From: CAXXOK01 sp964640955 | Lineage (GTDB): Bacteria; Bacillota; Clostridia; Christensenellales; Aristaeellaceae | DNA length: 64,000 bases | Direction: 5' to 3' | Assembly: GCA_964640955.1 (NCBI GenBank) | Contig: CAZXJI010000014.1 | Span: 23,901-87,900, forward strand | Part shown: in pieces, positions 26,495 to 35,158 of the stretch | Layout of the letters: every line of letters starts with the position of its first letter | How positions within the stretch are numbered: position 1 is the stretch's first letter | Program-made: the position numbers and the translations under genes | Notes under the pieces: model-generated | What the model was told of the DNA's origin: nothing | Seen by the model: the letters and a program-made list of their open reading frames with translations, nothing else | Database searches by the model: none

Positions 26495-28015
26495 TTGCTC
26501 ACTGAAATGAAAGGGATCGTGATGGATTTCGGGCCCGTGCGCGCGGTCGACCACGTGGATTTCACCGTCAACCCGGGGGAGATCGTGGGCCTGCTGGGCG
26601 AGAACGGCGCCGGCAAATCCACGCTGATGAACGTGCTGGCGGGCACCTTTCCCCCCACGGCGGGCGAGATACTGCTGGACGGGCAGAGGGTGCGCGTGGC
26701 AAACGCCCTGCAGGCGATGAGGCTGGGCATCCGCTTCATCCACCAGGAGCTGAACCTGTGCAACGATCTCAACGTGTTTGAGAACCTCTACCTGGCCCAG
26801 GAGATGCGCGGCCCGGCGCGGCTTTTGGACAAAAAGGAAATGGCCGCGCGCACGCGGCAGGTGTTCGAGCGCATGCACGTCAACATCGACCCCTGGGCGC
26901 CGGTGGGGTCGCTGCAGCCCGCGGAAAAGCAGATCGTCGAAATCGCGAGGGCGCTTTTGTTCAAGTGCGATCTGATCATCATGGACGAGCCGACCACGGC
27001 GCTATCCAACCGAGAGATTGAAAACCTGTTCGTCATCATGCGCCAGTTGAAGGCCGAAGGCGTGTCCTTTATTTATATTTCGCACAAAATGCCGGAGATT
27101 TTCGAGGTGTGCGAAACGTATTACGTGCTTCGGGACGGCAAGCTCATCGGCAGCGGGCGCATCGCCGACACCGACGAAAGCCGGATCACCGAAATGATGA
27201 TCGGCCGGACGCTGGCGGAGGACGACTTTACCCATAAGGAATACTATGGCACCGAACAGGTGGCCCTGGAGGCCGAAAACCTGTGCGGCGATAGCTTCGA
27301 GGATGTCTCCTTCCGGCTGCACAGGGGGGAGATCATCGCGTTCACGGGCCTGCAGAGCTCCGGGCGGGATATGCTGGCCGACGCGCTTTTCGGCGTCATC
27401 CCCCACCGGGGGAAGCTTTCGATCCTGGGCAAACCCGTGGACAGGGCCGTGATCCGCGGCTTTATGCACCGGGGCGTCGCCATGGTACCCCGCTCCCGCA
27501 AGGAGCGCGGCATCCACAACGATCTGAGCATCATCGACAACAACTCCATGGGCTTTTACAATACGCTGTTCAAAAAGCTGCTCATCAGCCCCCGGGAGGA
27601 AAAGGCGCGCTACCTGCGCGTGAAGGACGAGCTGTCCATCAAGGCCGATAACCCCAAAAACCCCATCACCTCCCTGTCCGGCGGCAACCAGCAGAAGGTG
27701 ATCCTGGGCCGGTGGCTGGAAACCAACGCGGACGTGCTGCTTTTCGACAATCCCACGCAGGGCATCGACGTGGGCACCAAGTTTGAAATTTACCACATCA
27801 TTCTGAATCTGGCGCGCAAGGGCAAGGCCATCCTCGTATTTTCGCAGGAGTTTCCGGAAATCTATAAGGTGGCGGACTCCTGCGTGGTGATGTACAAGGG
27901 GCGCGTCAACGCCGTGCTTCCCCGGGCGGAACTGACGGAGAAAAAAATGATGTACTATTCCACGGGATCGAATTTGGAGGGCATGAAGCATGAGCAAACC
28001 AACCAGGCCCGGTAA
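26495..28015 (+). CDS. Ribose-type ABC importer ATPase, tandem nucleotide-binding domains
   Basis: A 506-residue RbsA/MglA-type protein with two fused ABC domains. The first half has Walker A GENGAGKST near residue 35 and Walker B LIIMDEPT; the second has LSGGNQQKVILGRWL as signature and DNPTQGIDVGTK as Walker B. The second half's Walker A is degenerate (GLQSSGRDM), as normal for this family. TTG start nine bases after GGAGG; an ATG at 26507 is the alternative. It powers the channel formed by the permease whose gene overlaps its end. Import of a monosaccharide is inferred from the family. Confidence 0.9.
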   Translation: MLTEMKGIVMDFGPVRAVDHVDFTVNPGEIVGLLGENGAGKSTLMNVLAGTFPPTAGEILLDGQRVRVANALQAMRLGIRFIHQELNLCNDLNVFENLYLAQEMRGPARLLDKKEMAARTRQVFERMHVNIDPWAPVGSLQPAEKQIVEIARALLFKCDLIIMDEPTTALSNREIENLFVIMRQLKAEGVSFIYISHKMPEIFEVCETYYVLRDGKLIGSGRIADTDESRITEMMIGRTLAEDDFTHKEYYGTEQVALEAENLCGDSFEDVSFRLHRGEIIAFTGLQSSGRDMLADALFGVIPHRGKLSILGKPVDRAVIRGFMHRGVAMVPRSRKERGIHNDLSIIDNNSMGFYNTLFKKLLISPREEKARYLRVKDELSIKADNPKNPITSLSGGNQQKVILGRWLETNADVLLFDNPTQGIDVGTKFEIYHIILNLARKGKAILVFSQEFPEIYKVADSCVVMYKGRVNAVLPRAELTEKKMMYYSTGSNLEGMKHEQTNQAR

Positions 28016-29012
28016 CGGGGCCGGAAGCGTCACCCTGAAATCCGCCGGGAAGAAGCTGTTTTCGGATTACAGCTACATGGTTTCCTTTATCCTCATCCTG
28101 TCCATCGCCGTGGCGGTCAACCCCAACTTCTTCAAATGGCGCAACATCACCAACATCTTCGTGCAGTCCTCCGTCATCGGCGTGATCGCCATGGGCATGA
28201 CCATGGTCATCTGCGCCGGGCAGATCGATATTTCGGTGGGCGCGCAGGTCGCCATCATTTCGGGCTTCGGCATCGAGGTGCTCAACGCGACCCACAACAT
28301 CCTGGTGATGCTTCTCTTCTGTCTGGCGTTCGGCGCGCTGATCGGCGCGTTCAACGGCGTGCTGATCGCCAAGGGCCGCATGCCCGCCATGATCGCCACG
28401 CTCGCGGTGCAAACCTCGTGCCGCGCGATCATCAACCATTTCGGGCAGGGCGGCCCCTTCACGGTCGCGGGCGGCATTTCCACCGAGCCGTATTACGAGG
28501 CGTTCCGGCAGGTGGCCAACGGGTCGATCAGCGTTTTCGGGGTCAAGTTTCCCTACCCCATGCTCATTTTCATCGTCGTGTCGCTGATCTTCGGGCTGAT
28601 TATGCAGCGCACGCGGCTGGGCAAGCACATCTACGCCGTGGGCAGCAACGAGGTCTCGGCCCGGCTGTCGGGCGTGAACGTGGTGCGCACCAAGATCGCC
28701 GTGTTCGCCATCACGGGGCTGATGTGCGGCTTCGGCAGCTGGATTTACGCGTCCCGCCTCATGGCGGTCGCGGCGGCCAGCGCCGGCAACCTGTTTGAAA
28801 TGGACGCCATCGCCGCCGTAGCCATCGGCGGCACGGCCATGAGCGGCGGCCGCGGCAAGATCATCGGCACGTTCCTGGGCGTGATCATGTTCAAGATTAT
28901 CAACAACATTCTGGTGGCGGCGCAGGTGCCTACGTTCCTCAACGGGGCCATCAGCGGCGCGATCATCATCCTGGCGGTGCTCCTGCAGAACGTGCGGGGC
29001 GACAAGAAGTAA
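27990..29012 (+). CDS. Ribose-type ABC importer permease
   Basis: A 340-residue RbsC-like inner-membrane protein with about eight to ten helices. Motifs: GMTMVICAGQIDISVGAQVA and the cytoplasmic coupling segment GSNEVSARLSGVNVVRTK. The ATG lies inside the last codons of the ATPase gene (26-base overlap), so translation is coupled. It works as a homodimer with the tandem ATPase. Followed after 12 bases by the oxidoreductase gene. Confidence 0.9.
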   Translation: MSKPTRPGNGAGSVTLKSAGKKLFSDYSYMVSFILILSIAVAVNPNFFKWRNITNIFVQSSVIGVIAMGMTMVICAGQIDISVGAQVAIISGFGIEVLNATHNILVMLLFCLAFGALIGAFNGVLIAKGRMPAMIATLAVQTSCRAIINHFGQGGPFTVAGGISTEPYYEAFRQVANGSISVFGVKFPYPMLIFIVVSLIFGLIMQRTRLGKHIYAVGSNEVSARLSGVNVVRTKIAVFAITGLMCGFGSWIYASRLMAVAAASAGNLFEMDAIAAVAIGGTAMSGGRGKIIGTFLGVIMFKIINNILVAAQVPTFLNGAISGAIIILAVLLQNVRGDKK

Positions 29013-29024
29013 GGGGGCGCAAGC

Positions 29025-30068
29025 ATGCTTAAGATCGGCATCATCGGCTGCGGCAAGATTACCCAGGTACGCCACGCGCCGGAGTACGCGGAGAACCCGG
29101 ACTGCCAACTGACCGCCTTTTACGATTTTCTGCCGGAACGCGCCGCCGCCATGGCGGAGCAGTACGGCGGCAAGGCGTACGAAAGCGTGGACGCGCTGCT
29201 GGAAAGCGGCGTGGACGCGGTAAGCGTGTGCGTCGCCAACGCCGATCACGCCGCCGTGACCCTGCAGGCTCTGGCTAAAGGCAAGCACGTGCTGTGCGAA
29301 AAGCCCATGGCGACCACGTTGGCGGACTGCGAAGCCATGGCGAAGGCGGCGGCGGACGCGGGAAAGGTATTGATGCTTGGGCACAACCAGCGGCTCAGCA
29401 AGGCGCACGCGGAGGCGCGCCGGCGCGTGGCGAACGGGGAAATCGGCAAGGTGATCAGCTTCCACACGACGTTCGGGCATCCCGGCCCGGAGAGCTGGAC
29501 GGGGCAGAAAAACTCCTGGTTTTTCGACAAGTCCCGCGCCGCCTTCGGGGCGCTGGCGGACCTGGGCATCCACAAGACGGACGTGCTGCAATACCTGCTG
29601 GGCGAGTCCATCGTGGCGGTCAAGGCCACCTTCCGGACGCTGGACAAGAAGTATCCGGACGGCACGCCCATCAACGTGGACGACAACGCGTTTTGCATCT
29701 ACCGCACCCGGAGCGGCGCCACGGGCCAGATGCACGTGAGCTGGACGTTCTACGGCCCGGAGGACAACTCCACCGTGCTCTACGGCACCGGGGGAATCCT
29801 CCGCTGCTACGCCGATCCCGTCTATTCGCTGATCGTGGAGCATCCGGGCGGCAAGGTGGAAAGGCTGGCGCTGGACGAGATGACCTCCAACGAAAAGCAG
29901 ACCACGGGCGGGCGCACCTCCACCGGCGTGATCGACGCGTTCGTGCACAGCGTGCTCACGGGGGAGAAGTCCGTGTGCGATGCGCGGGAAGCGCTCAAGT
30001 CCATGCGCGTCATCTTCGCCGCGGAGCGTTCGGCGCTGGAGGACAGGGAGATTACGATTGATCAGTAA
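29025..30068 (+). CDS. Gfo/Idh/MocA-family sugar oxidoreductase
   Basis: A 347-residue NAD(P)-dependent dehydrogenase. The N-terminal Rossmann fold starts GIIGCGKITQVRHAPEY, the consensus EKPMATTLADCE carries the catalytic Lys, and the C-terminal alpha/beta domain contains the GALADLGIHKTDVLQYLLG segment with the conserved Asp and His. Family members oxidise sugars, inositols or sugar acids at one hydroxyl. It lies between the importer and a TIM-barrel isomerase, a pairing often seen in inositol or keto-sugar catabolism. The likely route is import, oxidation to a keto-sugar, and epimerisation; the actual substrate is not shown. Confidence 0.88.
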   Translation: MLKIGIIGCGKITQVRHAPEYAENPDCQLTAFYDFLPERAAAMAEQYGGKAYESVDALLESGVDAVSVCVANADHAAVTLQALAKGKHVLCEKPMATTLADCEAMAKAAADAGKVLMLGHNQRLSKAHAEARRRVANGEIGKVISFHTTFGHPGPESWTGQKNSWFFDKSRAAFGALADLGIHKTDVLQYLLGESIVAVKATFRTLDKKYPDGTPINVDDNAFCIYRTRSGATGQMHVSWTFYGPEDNSTVLYGTGGILRCYADPVYSLIVEHPGGKVERLALDEMTSNEKQTTGGRTSTGVIDAFVHSVLTGEKSVCDAREALKSMRVIFAAERSALEDREITIDQ

Positions 30069-30084
30069 GGAGGCCTGAGGACGG

Positions 30085-31074
30085 ATGAAGCGACCCATCA
30101 CCATTTGTTCCGGCCAGTTCGGCGATCTGCCCGCCGAGGAGCTGTGCCGCACCATGAGCGCCATCGGCTACGACGGGCTGGAGGTAGCCACGCAGGCCCA
30201 CGTGGACGTGGAAAGAATCGTAAGCGACGGGGCTTACCGGACCGAATACCGGGCGATGCTCGCCCGCTACGGCCTCACGATCGGCGCGCTGTCCGGCCAT
30301 CTGGCGGGGCAGTGCGTAGGCGACCGCTACGACCCGCGGCTGGACAACTTCGTGCCCGCCGAGGTGAAGGGCGACCCGGAGGGCATCCGCGCCTGGGCCG
30401 TTGAGCGCATGAAAACCATCGCCCGGGCCGCGCAGCTTTTGGACGTCGGGGTGGTCACCTGCTTTTTGGGCAGCCCGATCTGGGCGTACTGGTATTCCTT
30501 CCCGCAGACCACGCCGGAAATGGTTACGGAAGGCTTTCAGACCATTAAGAGGCTGTGGTCGCCGATCTTCGATGCGTACGACCGCTGCGGCGTGAAGCTC
30601 GCGCTGGAGGTGCACCCCACCGAGATCGCGTTTGATTACTACTCCACGAAGCGATTGCTGGAGACGCTTGACTACCGGCCCACGCTGGGGCTGAACTTCG
30701 ACCCCAGCCACCTGTTGTGGCAGGGCGTGAACCCGGCGATCTTCCTGCGCGACTTTGGCCGGCAAGTGTACCACGTGCATCTCAAGGACGTGCGCATCAA
30801 CCGGGACGACCGCGCGGGGGTGCTGGGCTCGCACATCGAGTTCGGCGACACGCGCCGGGGGTGGAACTTCGTTTCCCTCGGCCACGGGAACGTGGACTTT
30901 GAGGCGATCATCCGGGAATTGAACCAGCTGGGCTACGAGGGCCCCCTGTGCGTGGAATGGGAGGACAGCGGCATGGAGCGCATCCGCGGCGCGACCGAGG
31001 CGCTGGCCTACGCCCGCAGGATCAACTTCCAGCCCTCCGATGTCCGTTTCGACGCGGCGCTCAAGATGGACTGA
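30085..31074 (+). CDS. Sugar phosphate isomerase/epimerase (xylose-isomerase-like TIM barrel)
   Basis: A 329-residue AP-endonuclease-2/IolE-type TIM barrel. Metal-ligand segments are visible: LALEVHP (Glu), LNFDPSH (Asp and His), YHVHLKD (His, Asp) and CVEWED (Glu). It follows the Gfo/Idh/MocA gene by 16 bases behind GGAGG and is the last gene of the lacI-ABC operon. Its 3' end overlaps the convergent ROK gene by 14 bases. Reactions in the family include 2-keto-inositol dehydration and hexulose 3-epimerisation; with the oxidoreductase it probably forms a short catabolic path for the imported sugar. Confidence 0.85.
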   Translation: MKRPITICSGQFGDLPAEELCRTMSAIGYDGLEVATQAHVDVERIVSDGAYRTEYRAMLARYGLTIGALSGHLAGQCVGDRYDPRLDNFVPAEVKGDPEGIRAWAVERMKTIARAAQLLDVGVVTCFLGSPIWAYWYSFPQTTPEMVTEGFQTIKRLWSPIFDAYDRCGVKLALEVHPTEIAFDYYSTKRLLETLDYRPTLGLNFDPSHLLWQGVNPAIFLRDFGRQVYHVHLKDVRINRDDRAGVLGSHIEFGDTRRGWNFVSLGHGNVDFEAIIRELNQLGYEGPLCVEWEDSGMERIRGATEALAYARRINFQPSDVRFDAALKMD

Positions 31075-32245
31075 CCAGCGCCGCTTCCAGCGCCCGTCGC
31101 ACGGCCAGCGCCGCCGCCGCGTCCAGGTTGAGCGGCGTTTCCTCCAGCAGGCGAATCTGCACGGCGTGGCGCTGGGTGAAGATGGACTTGGCGTAAAGCG
31201 CGTCCAGCATCCAGAAGAACAGGGCCCGCTGCTCCTTGAGCCACGTGCAGAAGATGAGCAGCTCCTGCGGATCGTACGTCATGATGATGGTGGCGATGGC
31301 GTCCACCAGGTAGCCGATCGCCTGGGAAATGACGCGGTTGGCCGCCGCGTCGCCCTCCCGGGCCAGCGACAGCACCTGCGCCACGGCGGTCTGCTTGGCG
31401 CCGGTCTGCGCGTTGTACTGGCGCACGATGCCGATGTCCGAGCAGTACAGTTCCAGGCACCCGGTATTGCCGCAGGGGCAGGGAATGCCGTCCTTGCGCA
31501 CCGTCAGGTGGCCGATCTCCCCCGCCAGGCTGTGACCGCCGCGGAACACCTCGCCGTTGATCATCATGGCCGAGCCGATGCCTTCGCAGATGGACAGGTA
31601 GGCGCAGCAGCGGGTATTCTGAATCTCGCCCGTCTGCGCCAGCAGATCCAGAACGGCGTACACGTCCTTGTCCACGACGACGGGACAGCGGAACGACCGT
31701 CGGAGGCGATCCGCCAGCGGGAACTGCTGCCACTTGGGCGCGGAACACAACTGCTGCACCGTGCCCGTGCGAAAGTCTACGGGCCCCGGCAGCGCGACGC
31801 CGATGCCCAGCAGCTTTTCCCGGGGGAAGCGGATCTTCGCCATGCAGCTTTCGAGCAGCTGCGCGGCCTGCCCGGTGTAGGTCTCCGGGCCGTTCTCCGC
31901 CATGGACAGGGGCAGCTCCGCCCGGGCGAGGGGTTTGAGCGACAGGTCGAAAACCCCCGCTTCCAGGCGGCCCAGGCGGATGCTCAGGCTGCCCACGAAG
32001 CCGATGGAGGGCGAGAGGCGGTATTGGCTGGCGCGGCGGCCGCCGCTGGAGGCGGCCATGCCCTGGCAGACGATCAGCTTGTCGCTTAGCAGCCGCGCCA
32101 CCGCCCCGTGCACGGTGGAGGGCATGAGCCCCGTGTGGTCGCACAGCTCCGGCTTGGAGATGCCGGGATAGCGGTGGATCAGCTGCAGGATGGTGTCCAG
32201 ATGGACCGTTTTGGCCGGCGTGTGCGATGCTTTTTTCGGAGGCAT
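31061..32245 (-). CDS. ROK-family transcriptional repressor (NagC/XylR-like)
   Basis: A 394-residue protein with an N-terminal winged HTH (ISKPELCDHTGLMPSTVHGAV, residues ~28-50) followed by a ROK sugar-kinase-like domain. The ROK zinc motif is present (CPCGNTGCLE). This is the NagC/Mlc/XylR arrangement: DNA binding relieved by a sugar ligand. It is divergent from the HAD-SIS operon and converges on the isomerase gene, so either neighbour could be its target; divergence makes the HAD operon more likely. Start ATG near a GGAGG-rich stretch; promoter at 32300-32329. Confidence 0.87.
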   Translation of the reverse strand: MPPKKASHTPAKTVHLDTILQLIHRYPGISKPELCDHTGLMPSTVHGAVARLLSDKLIVCQGMAASSGGRRASQYRLSPSIGFVGSLSIRLGRLEAGVFDLSLKPLARAELPLSMAENGPETYTGQAAQLLESCMAKIRFPREKLLGIGVALPGPVDFRTGTVQQLCSAPKWQQFPLADRLRRSFRCPVVVDKDVYAVLDLLAQTGEIQNTRCCAYLSICEGIGSAMMINGEVFRGGHSLAGEIGHLTVRKDGIPCPCGNTGCLELYCSDIGIVRQYNAQTGAKQTAVAQVLSLAREGDAAANRVISQAIGYLVDAIATIIMTYDPQELLIFCTWLKEQRALFFWMLDALYAKSIFTQRHAVQIRLLEETPLNLDAAAALAVRRALEAALVSPS

Positions 32246-32299
32246 TTTTTATCCACAGCTTTCATCAAACTTATTTCCATGCTAGAATGAAGTGGCCTT

Positions 32300-32329
32300 A
32301 TTGTAGCAAGTCCGAAAGGGGCTTGTCAA
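32300..32329 (-). promoter_or_regulatory. Promoter of the ROK repressor gene
   Basis: On the minus strand TTGACA (32329-32324), 18-base spacer, TACAAT (32305-32300). The -35 lies within a CTTGTCAAG palindrome (32322-32330) just ahead of the divergent HAD gene, a possible shared operator. Confidence 0.65.
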
Positions 32330-32346
32330 GGCGGAACGGAGGATGC

Positions 32347-33192
32347 ATGTACTGGGAGGAGCTTCGCGCCCGCCCTCGGGAGGGAACCTTTCGCTACGCG
32401 GTGCTGGATTTCGACGGAACGCTCAGCCTGATCCGCGAGGGCTGGCAGAAGATCATGATCGGCCTGTTCGCCGAGGAGCTTTCGTATACCCCAGCGGGCA
32501 AAGAGGCCGACCGGGCGGCGCTGGAAGGGCAGGCGCGGGAGATGATCTTTCTGCATACGGGCAAGCAGACCATCTACCAGTGCATCGCCCTTACGGAGGA
32601 GATCGCCCGCCTGGGCGGAACGCCCATGGACCCGCAGGTGTATAAGGACGAATACGTGCGCCGTCTGCTGCTTACGATCGACGGGCGCCTGAAGGGCCTT
32701 GGCGACGGCACGATCGCCCCGGAAACGCTCACCGTGCCCGGCACGTTTGCGCTGCTGGACGGCCTGAAGGCGCGCGGGGTGCAACTGTATCTGGCCAGCG
32801 GCACGGACGAGGAGCACGTGCTGAACGAAGCGAGGCTGCTTGGGCTTTCGCCGTATTTCGGAACGCATATCTACGGCGCGCAGCGGGACTACAAAACCTT
32901 TTCCAAGAAGCTGGTCATTCAGCGGCTGATTGCCGACAACCGGCTGGCCGGGGCGGAGCTGCTGGGCTTTGGCGACGGATATGTGGAAATCGAAAACGTC
33001 AAGGAGGTCGGCGGGTACGCCGTGGGCGTCGCCTCCGACGAGGCCGGGCGTACCGGCATCGACGACTGGAAGCGGGAAAGGCTCATCCGCGCCGGCGCGG
33101 ACGCGATCATCCCGGATTACCGGGAGCCCGAAACGCTTTGGGCACGTTTGTTTGGGGACGAAACGAAAGGAGCGCACTGCCATGCCTTTTGA
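32347..33192 (+). CDS. HAD-superfamily hydrolase (sugar-phosphate phosphatase-like)
   Basis: 281 residues from the ATG at 32347, four bases after ACGGAGG. HAD motifs: DFDGTLS (motif I, nucleophile Asp), LYLASGTDEEH (motif II region), Lys in KKLVIQRL, and GFGDGYVEIENVKEVGG (motif III/IV). The cap is an unusually long helical C1-type insertion (residues ~40-125). The gene opens a five-gene operon with sugar kinases and a GmhA-like isomerase. It is longer than GmhB (about 180 residues) and not obviously its orthologue, but a phosphatase step in the same kind of pathway is a sensible inference. The next gene starts 11 bases before its stop. Confidence 0.8.
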   Translation: MYWEELRARPREGTFRYAVLDFDGTLSLIREGWQKIMIGLFAEELSYTPAGKEADRAALEGQAREMIFLHTGKQTIYQCIALTEEIARLGGTPMDPQVYKDEYVRRLLLTIDGRLKGLGDGTIAPETLTVPGTFALLDGLKARGVQLYLASGTDEEHVLNEARLLGLSPYFGTHIYGAQRDYKTFSKKLVIQRLIADNRLAGAELLGFGDGYVEIENVKEVGGYAVGVASDEAGRTGIDDWKRERLIRAGADAIIPDYREPETLWARLFGDETKGAHCHAF

Positions 33193-34144
33193 AACCTTCG
33201 ACCGTTCGCGGCTGAAACTGCTGCCCATCGACCGGCGCAAGCACGACCTGGATCTGAGCGTCATGATGTCTCCGGACGAGGAAACGGACTATACGCACCC
33301 GACGATCGCCCTGCTGGCGGAGCGCATCCGTGCCGCGCGCGAAAAAGGCGCGCCGGTCGTGATGATGATGGGGGCCCACGTGATCCGCGCGGGGGCCGCG
33401 CCGCTTTTGATCCGCCTGATGGAGGAAGGGTGGATTACCCACTTCGCCTTCAACGGTGCGGGCGGCATACACGACTTTGAGTTCGCCATGATTGGCGCGA
33501 CCACGGAAAGCGTGGCCAAGTACATCAGCGAGGGGCAGTTCGGCCTGTGGGAGGAGGACGCCCGCTACAACGAGGCGGTCAACAAAGGGGTCCGGGAAGG
33601 GCTGGGCTTCGGCGAGGCGCTGGGCAAGTACATCTGGGAAAACGGCTTTCCCTACCGGCAGTACAGCCTGCTCGCGGCCGGGTACCGCCGCCAGGTGCCC
33701 ATGACGGTGCACGTCGGCATCGGGTGCGATATCGTCCACGAACAGCCCAACGCCGACGGCGCGGCCATCGGCGAGGCGACCTACCGGGACTTCCTCATCT
33801 ACTGCCACACCATCGAAAGCCTTGAAAACGGCGTGTTCCTCAACTTCGGTTCGGCGGTCATCGGCCCGGAAGTGTACCTCAAAGCCCTCTCCATGTGCCG
33901 AAACGTCGCCAAACAGGAGGGGCGCGTCATCAGCCACTTCACCACCGCCGTGTTCGACCTGCTGCCGCTGGAGGGGAAGAACGTGAATGAGGAGCCGCCC
34001 AAAACCGACCCGCGCTATTACTTCCGCCCGTGGAAAACCATCATGGCGCGCACCGTGGCCGACGGCGGCGAAAGCTATTACGTGCAGGGCCGCCACCGGG
34101 ATACGGTGGGCTATCTGGCAAAGCTGCTTCTGAAGGGGGAATAA
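33182..34144 (+). CDS. Conserved protein, possibly deoxyhypusine-synthase-like NAD-fold; function unknown
   Basis: I do not recognise this 320-residue protein with certainty. Visible features: VMMMGAHVIRAGAAPLLIRL with a following glycine-rich FNGAGGIHDFE, and HVGIGCDIVHEQPNADG, which resemble the Rossmann-type strands of the deoxyhypusine-synthase fold. No signal peptide or membrane segment. The start overlaps the HAD gene and lies downstream of AAAGGAG; the next gene follows after three bases, so it is tightly co-translated with a phosphatase and an HldE-like kinase. An NAD-using sugar-phosphate enzyme would fit, but this is inference. Confidence 0.55.
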   Translation: MPFETFDRSRLKLLPIDRRKHDLDLSVMMSPDEETDYTHPTIALLAERIRAAREKGAPVVMMMGAHVIRAGAAPLLIRLMEEGWITHFAFNGAGGIHDFEFAMIGATTESVAKYISEGQFGLWEEDARYNEAVNKGVREGLGFGEALGKYIWENGFPYRQYSLLAAGYRRQVPMTVHVGIGCDIVHEQPNADGAAIGEATYRDFLIYCHTIESLENGVFLNFGSAVIGPEVYLKALSMCRNVAKQEGRVISHFTTAVFDLLPLEGKNVNEEPPKTDPRYYFRPWKTIMARTVADGGESYYVQGRHRDTVGYLAKLLLKGE

Positions 34145-34147
34145 ACC

Positions 34148-35158
34148 GTGACGGAGGAACGGCTGCTTGCGCTGCTGAGCCGTTTTCAAACGCTTACGAT
34201 CGCCGTGGTGGGCGACCTGTTCCTGGACCAGTGGCTGACCGTCGACCCGGCGCTGACCGAGCCTTCGGTGGAAACGGGGCTGGACGCGTGGCAGGTGACC
34301 GAGTCCCGCGCCATGCCCGGCGCGGCGGGCACGGTGCTCAACAACCTCCGGGCGATGGGCGTGGGCCGGGCGGAGGCCGTGGGCTTCACCGGCGAGGACG
34401 GCAACGGCTGGCTGCTCAAAACCCTGCTGGCCCGGCAGGGGATCGGCGTAAGCCGCGTGCTGACCGTGCCCGAACGCATGACCCCCGCGTATGTAAAACC
34501 CATGTTCCGCTGCGAAAACGGGCTTGTGGAAGGAAACCGGCTGGACATCAAAAACCGCGAACCCCTGCCCGCGTGGGCGGAGGAGCGGATCGCGGCTTCC
34601 GTTACGGCGCTTGCGGCCGAAGCCGACGCGGTGATTGTGCTGGACCAGATGACGCAAACCGAAACGGACACCGGCGCGGTGACCGCAGCCCTTCGGGAAA
34701 CGCTCGCGGCGCTGGGACAGGCGCACCCGGAAAAGATCCTGTATGCGGACTCCCGCGCGCGCATCGGGGAATTCCGAAACGTCCTGATCAAGTGCAACCA
34801 TCTGGAGGCGGCGCGGGCGCTGGGCGGCGAAATGCCGCTCGCGCAGGCCATGGCGCGCCTCCGGGAAAGAACGGGGCGGCCCGTGTTCATCACGCTGGGC
34901 GCGGACGGCATCGCGGTCGGGGACGGCACCGTGGTGCCTGCGGCGCGCCAGGCGGGGCCCATCGACGTATGCGGCGCGGGGGACGCGACCACCGCGGCGC
35001 TCGTCAGCGCCCTGTGCGCGGGCGCATCGCCCGAAGAGGCGGCGCTGCTGGGCAACCTGGCGGCGGGCGTCACGGTGCGGAAGCTCGGCACCACCGGCAC
35101 CGCCTCGCCCGCGGAAATGCTCGGCCTCTACCACGAACAGTTTGAGGAGCGTCTATGA
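34148..35158 (+). CDS. PfkB-family kinase resembling the heptose-7-phosphate kinase domain of HldE/RfaE
   Basis: A 336-residue PfkB kinase with GTG start. The N-terminus AVVGDLFLDQWLTV, the PGAAGTVLNNLRAMG segment and RLDIKNREPLP resemble the first domain of HldE/RfaE more than ribokinase, and the catalytic motif is GAGDATTAAL. The HldE nucleotidyltransferase domain is absent. It sits between the Rossmann-like protein and a ROK kinase, with ATGA coupling to the latter. In heptose synthesis the kinase acts after GmhA, and a GmhA-like SIS protein is encoded two genes on. The substrate could be sedoheptulose-derived or another sugar phosphate. Confidence 0.75.
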   Translation: MTEERLLALLSRFQTLTIAVVGDLFLDQWLTVDPALTEPSVETGLDAWQVTESRAMPGAAGTVLNNLRAMGVGRAEAVGFTGEDGNGWLLKTLLARQGIGVSRVLTVPERMTPAYVKPMFRCENGLVEGNRLDIKNREPLPAWAEERIAASVTALAAEADAVIVLDQMTQTETDTGAVTAALRETLAALGQAHPEKILYADSRARIGEFRNVLIKCNHLEAARALGGEMPLAQAMARLRERTGRPVFITLGADGIAVGDGTVVPAARQAGPIDVCGAGDATTAALVSALCAGASPEEAALLGNLAAGVTVRKLGTTGTASPAEMLGLYHEQFEERL

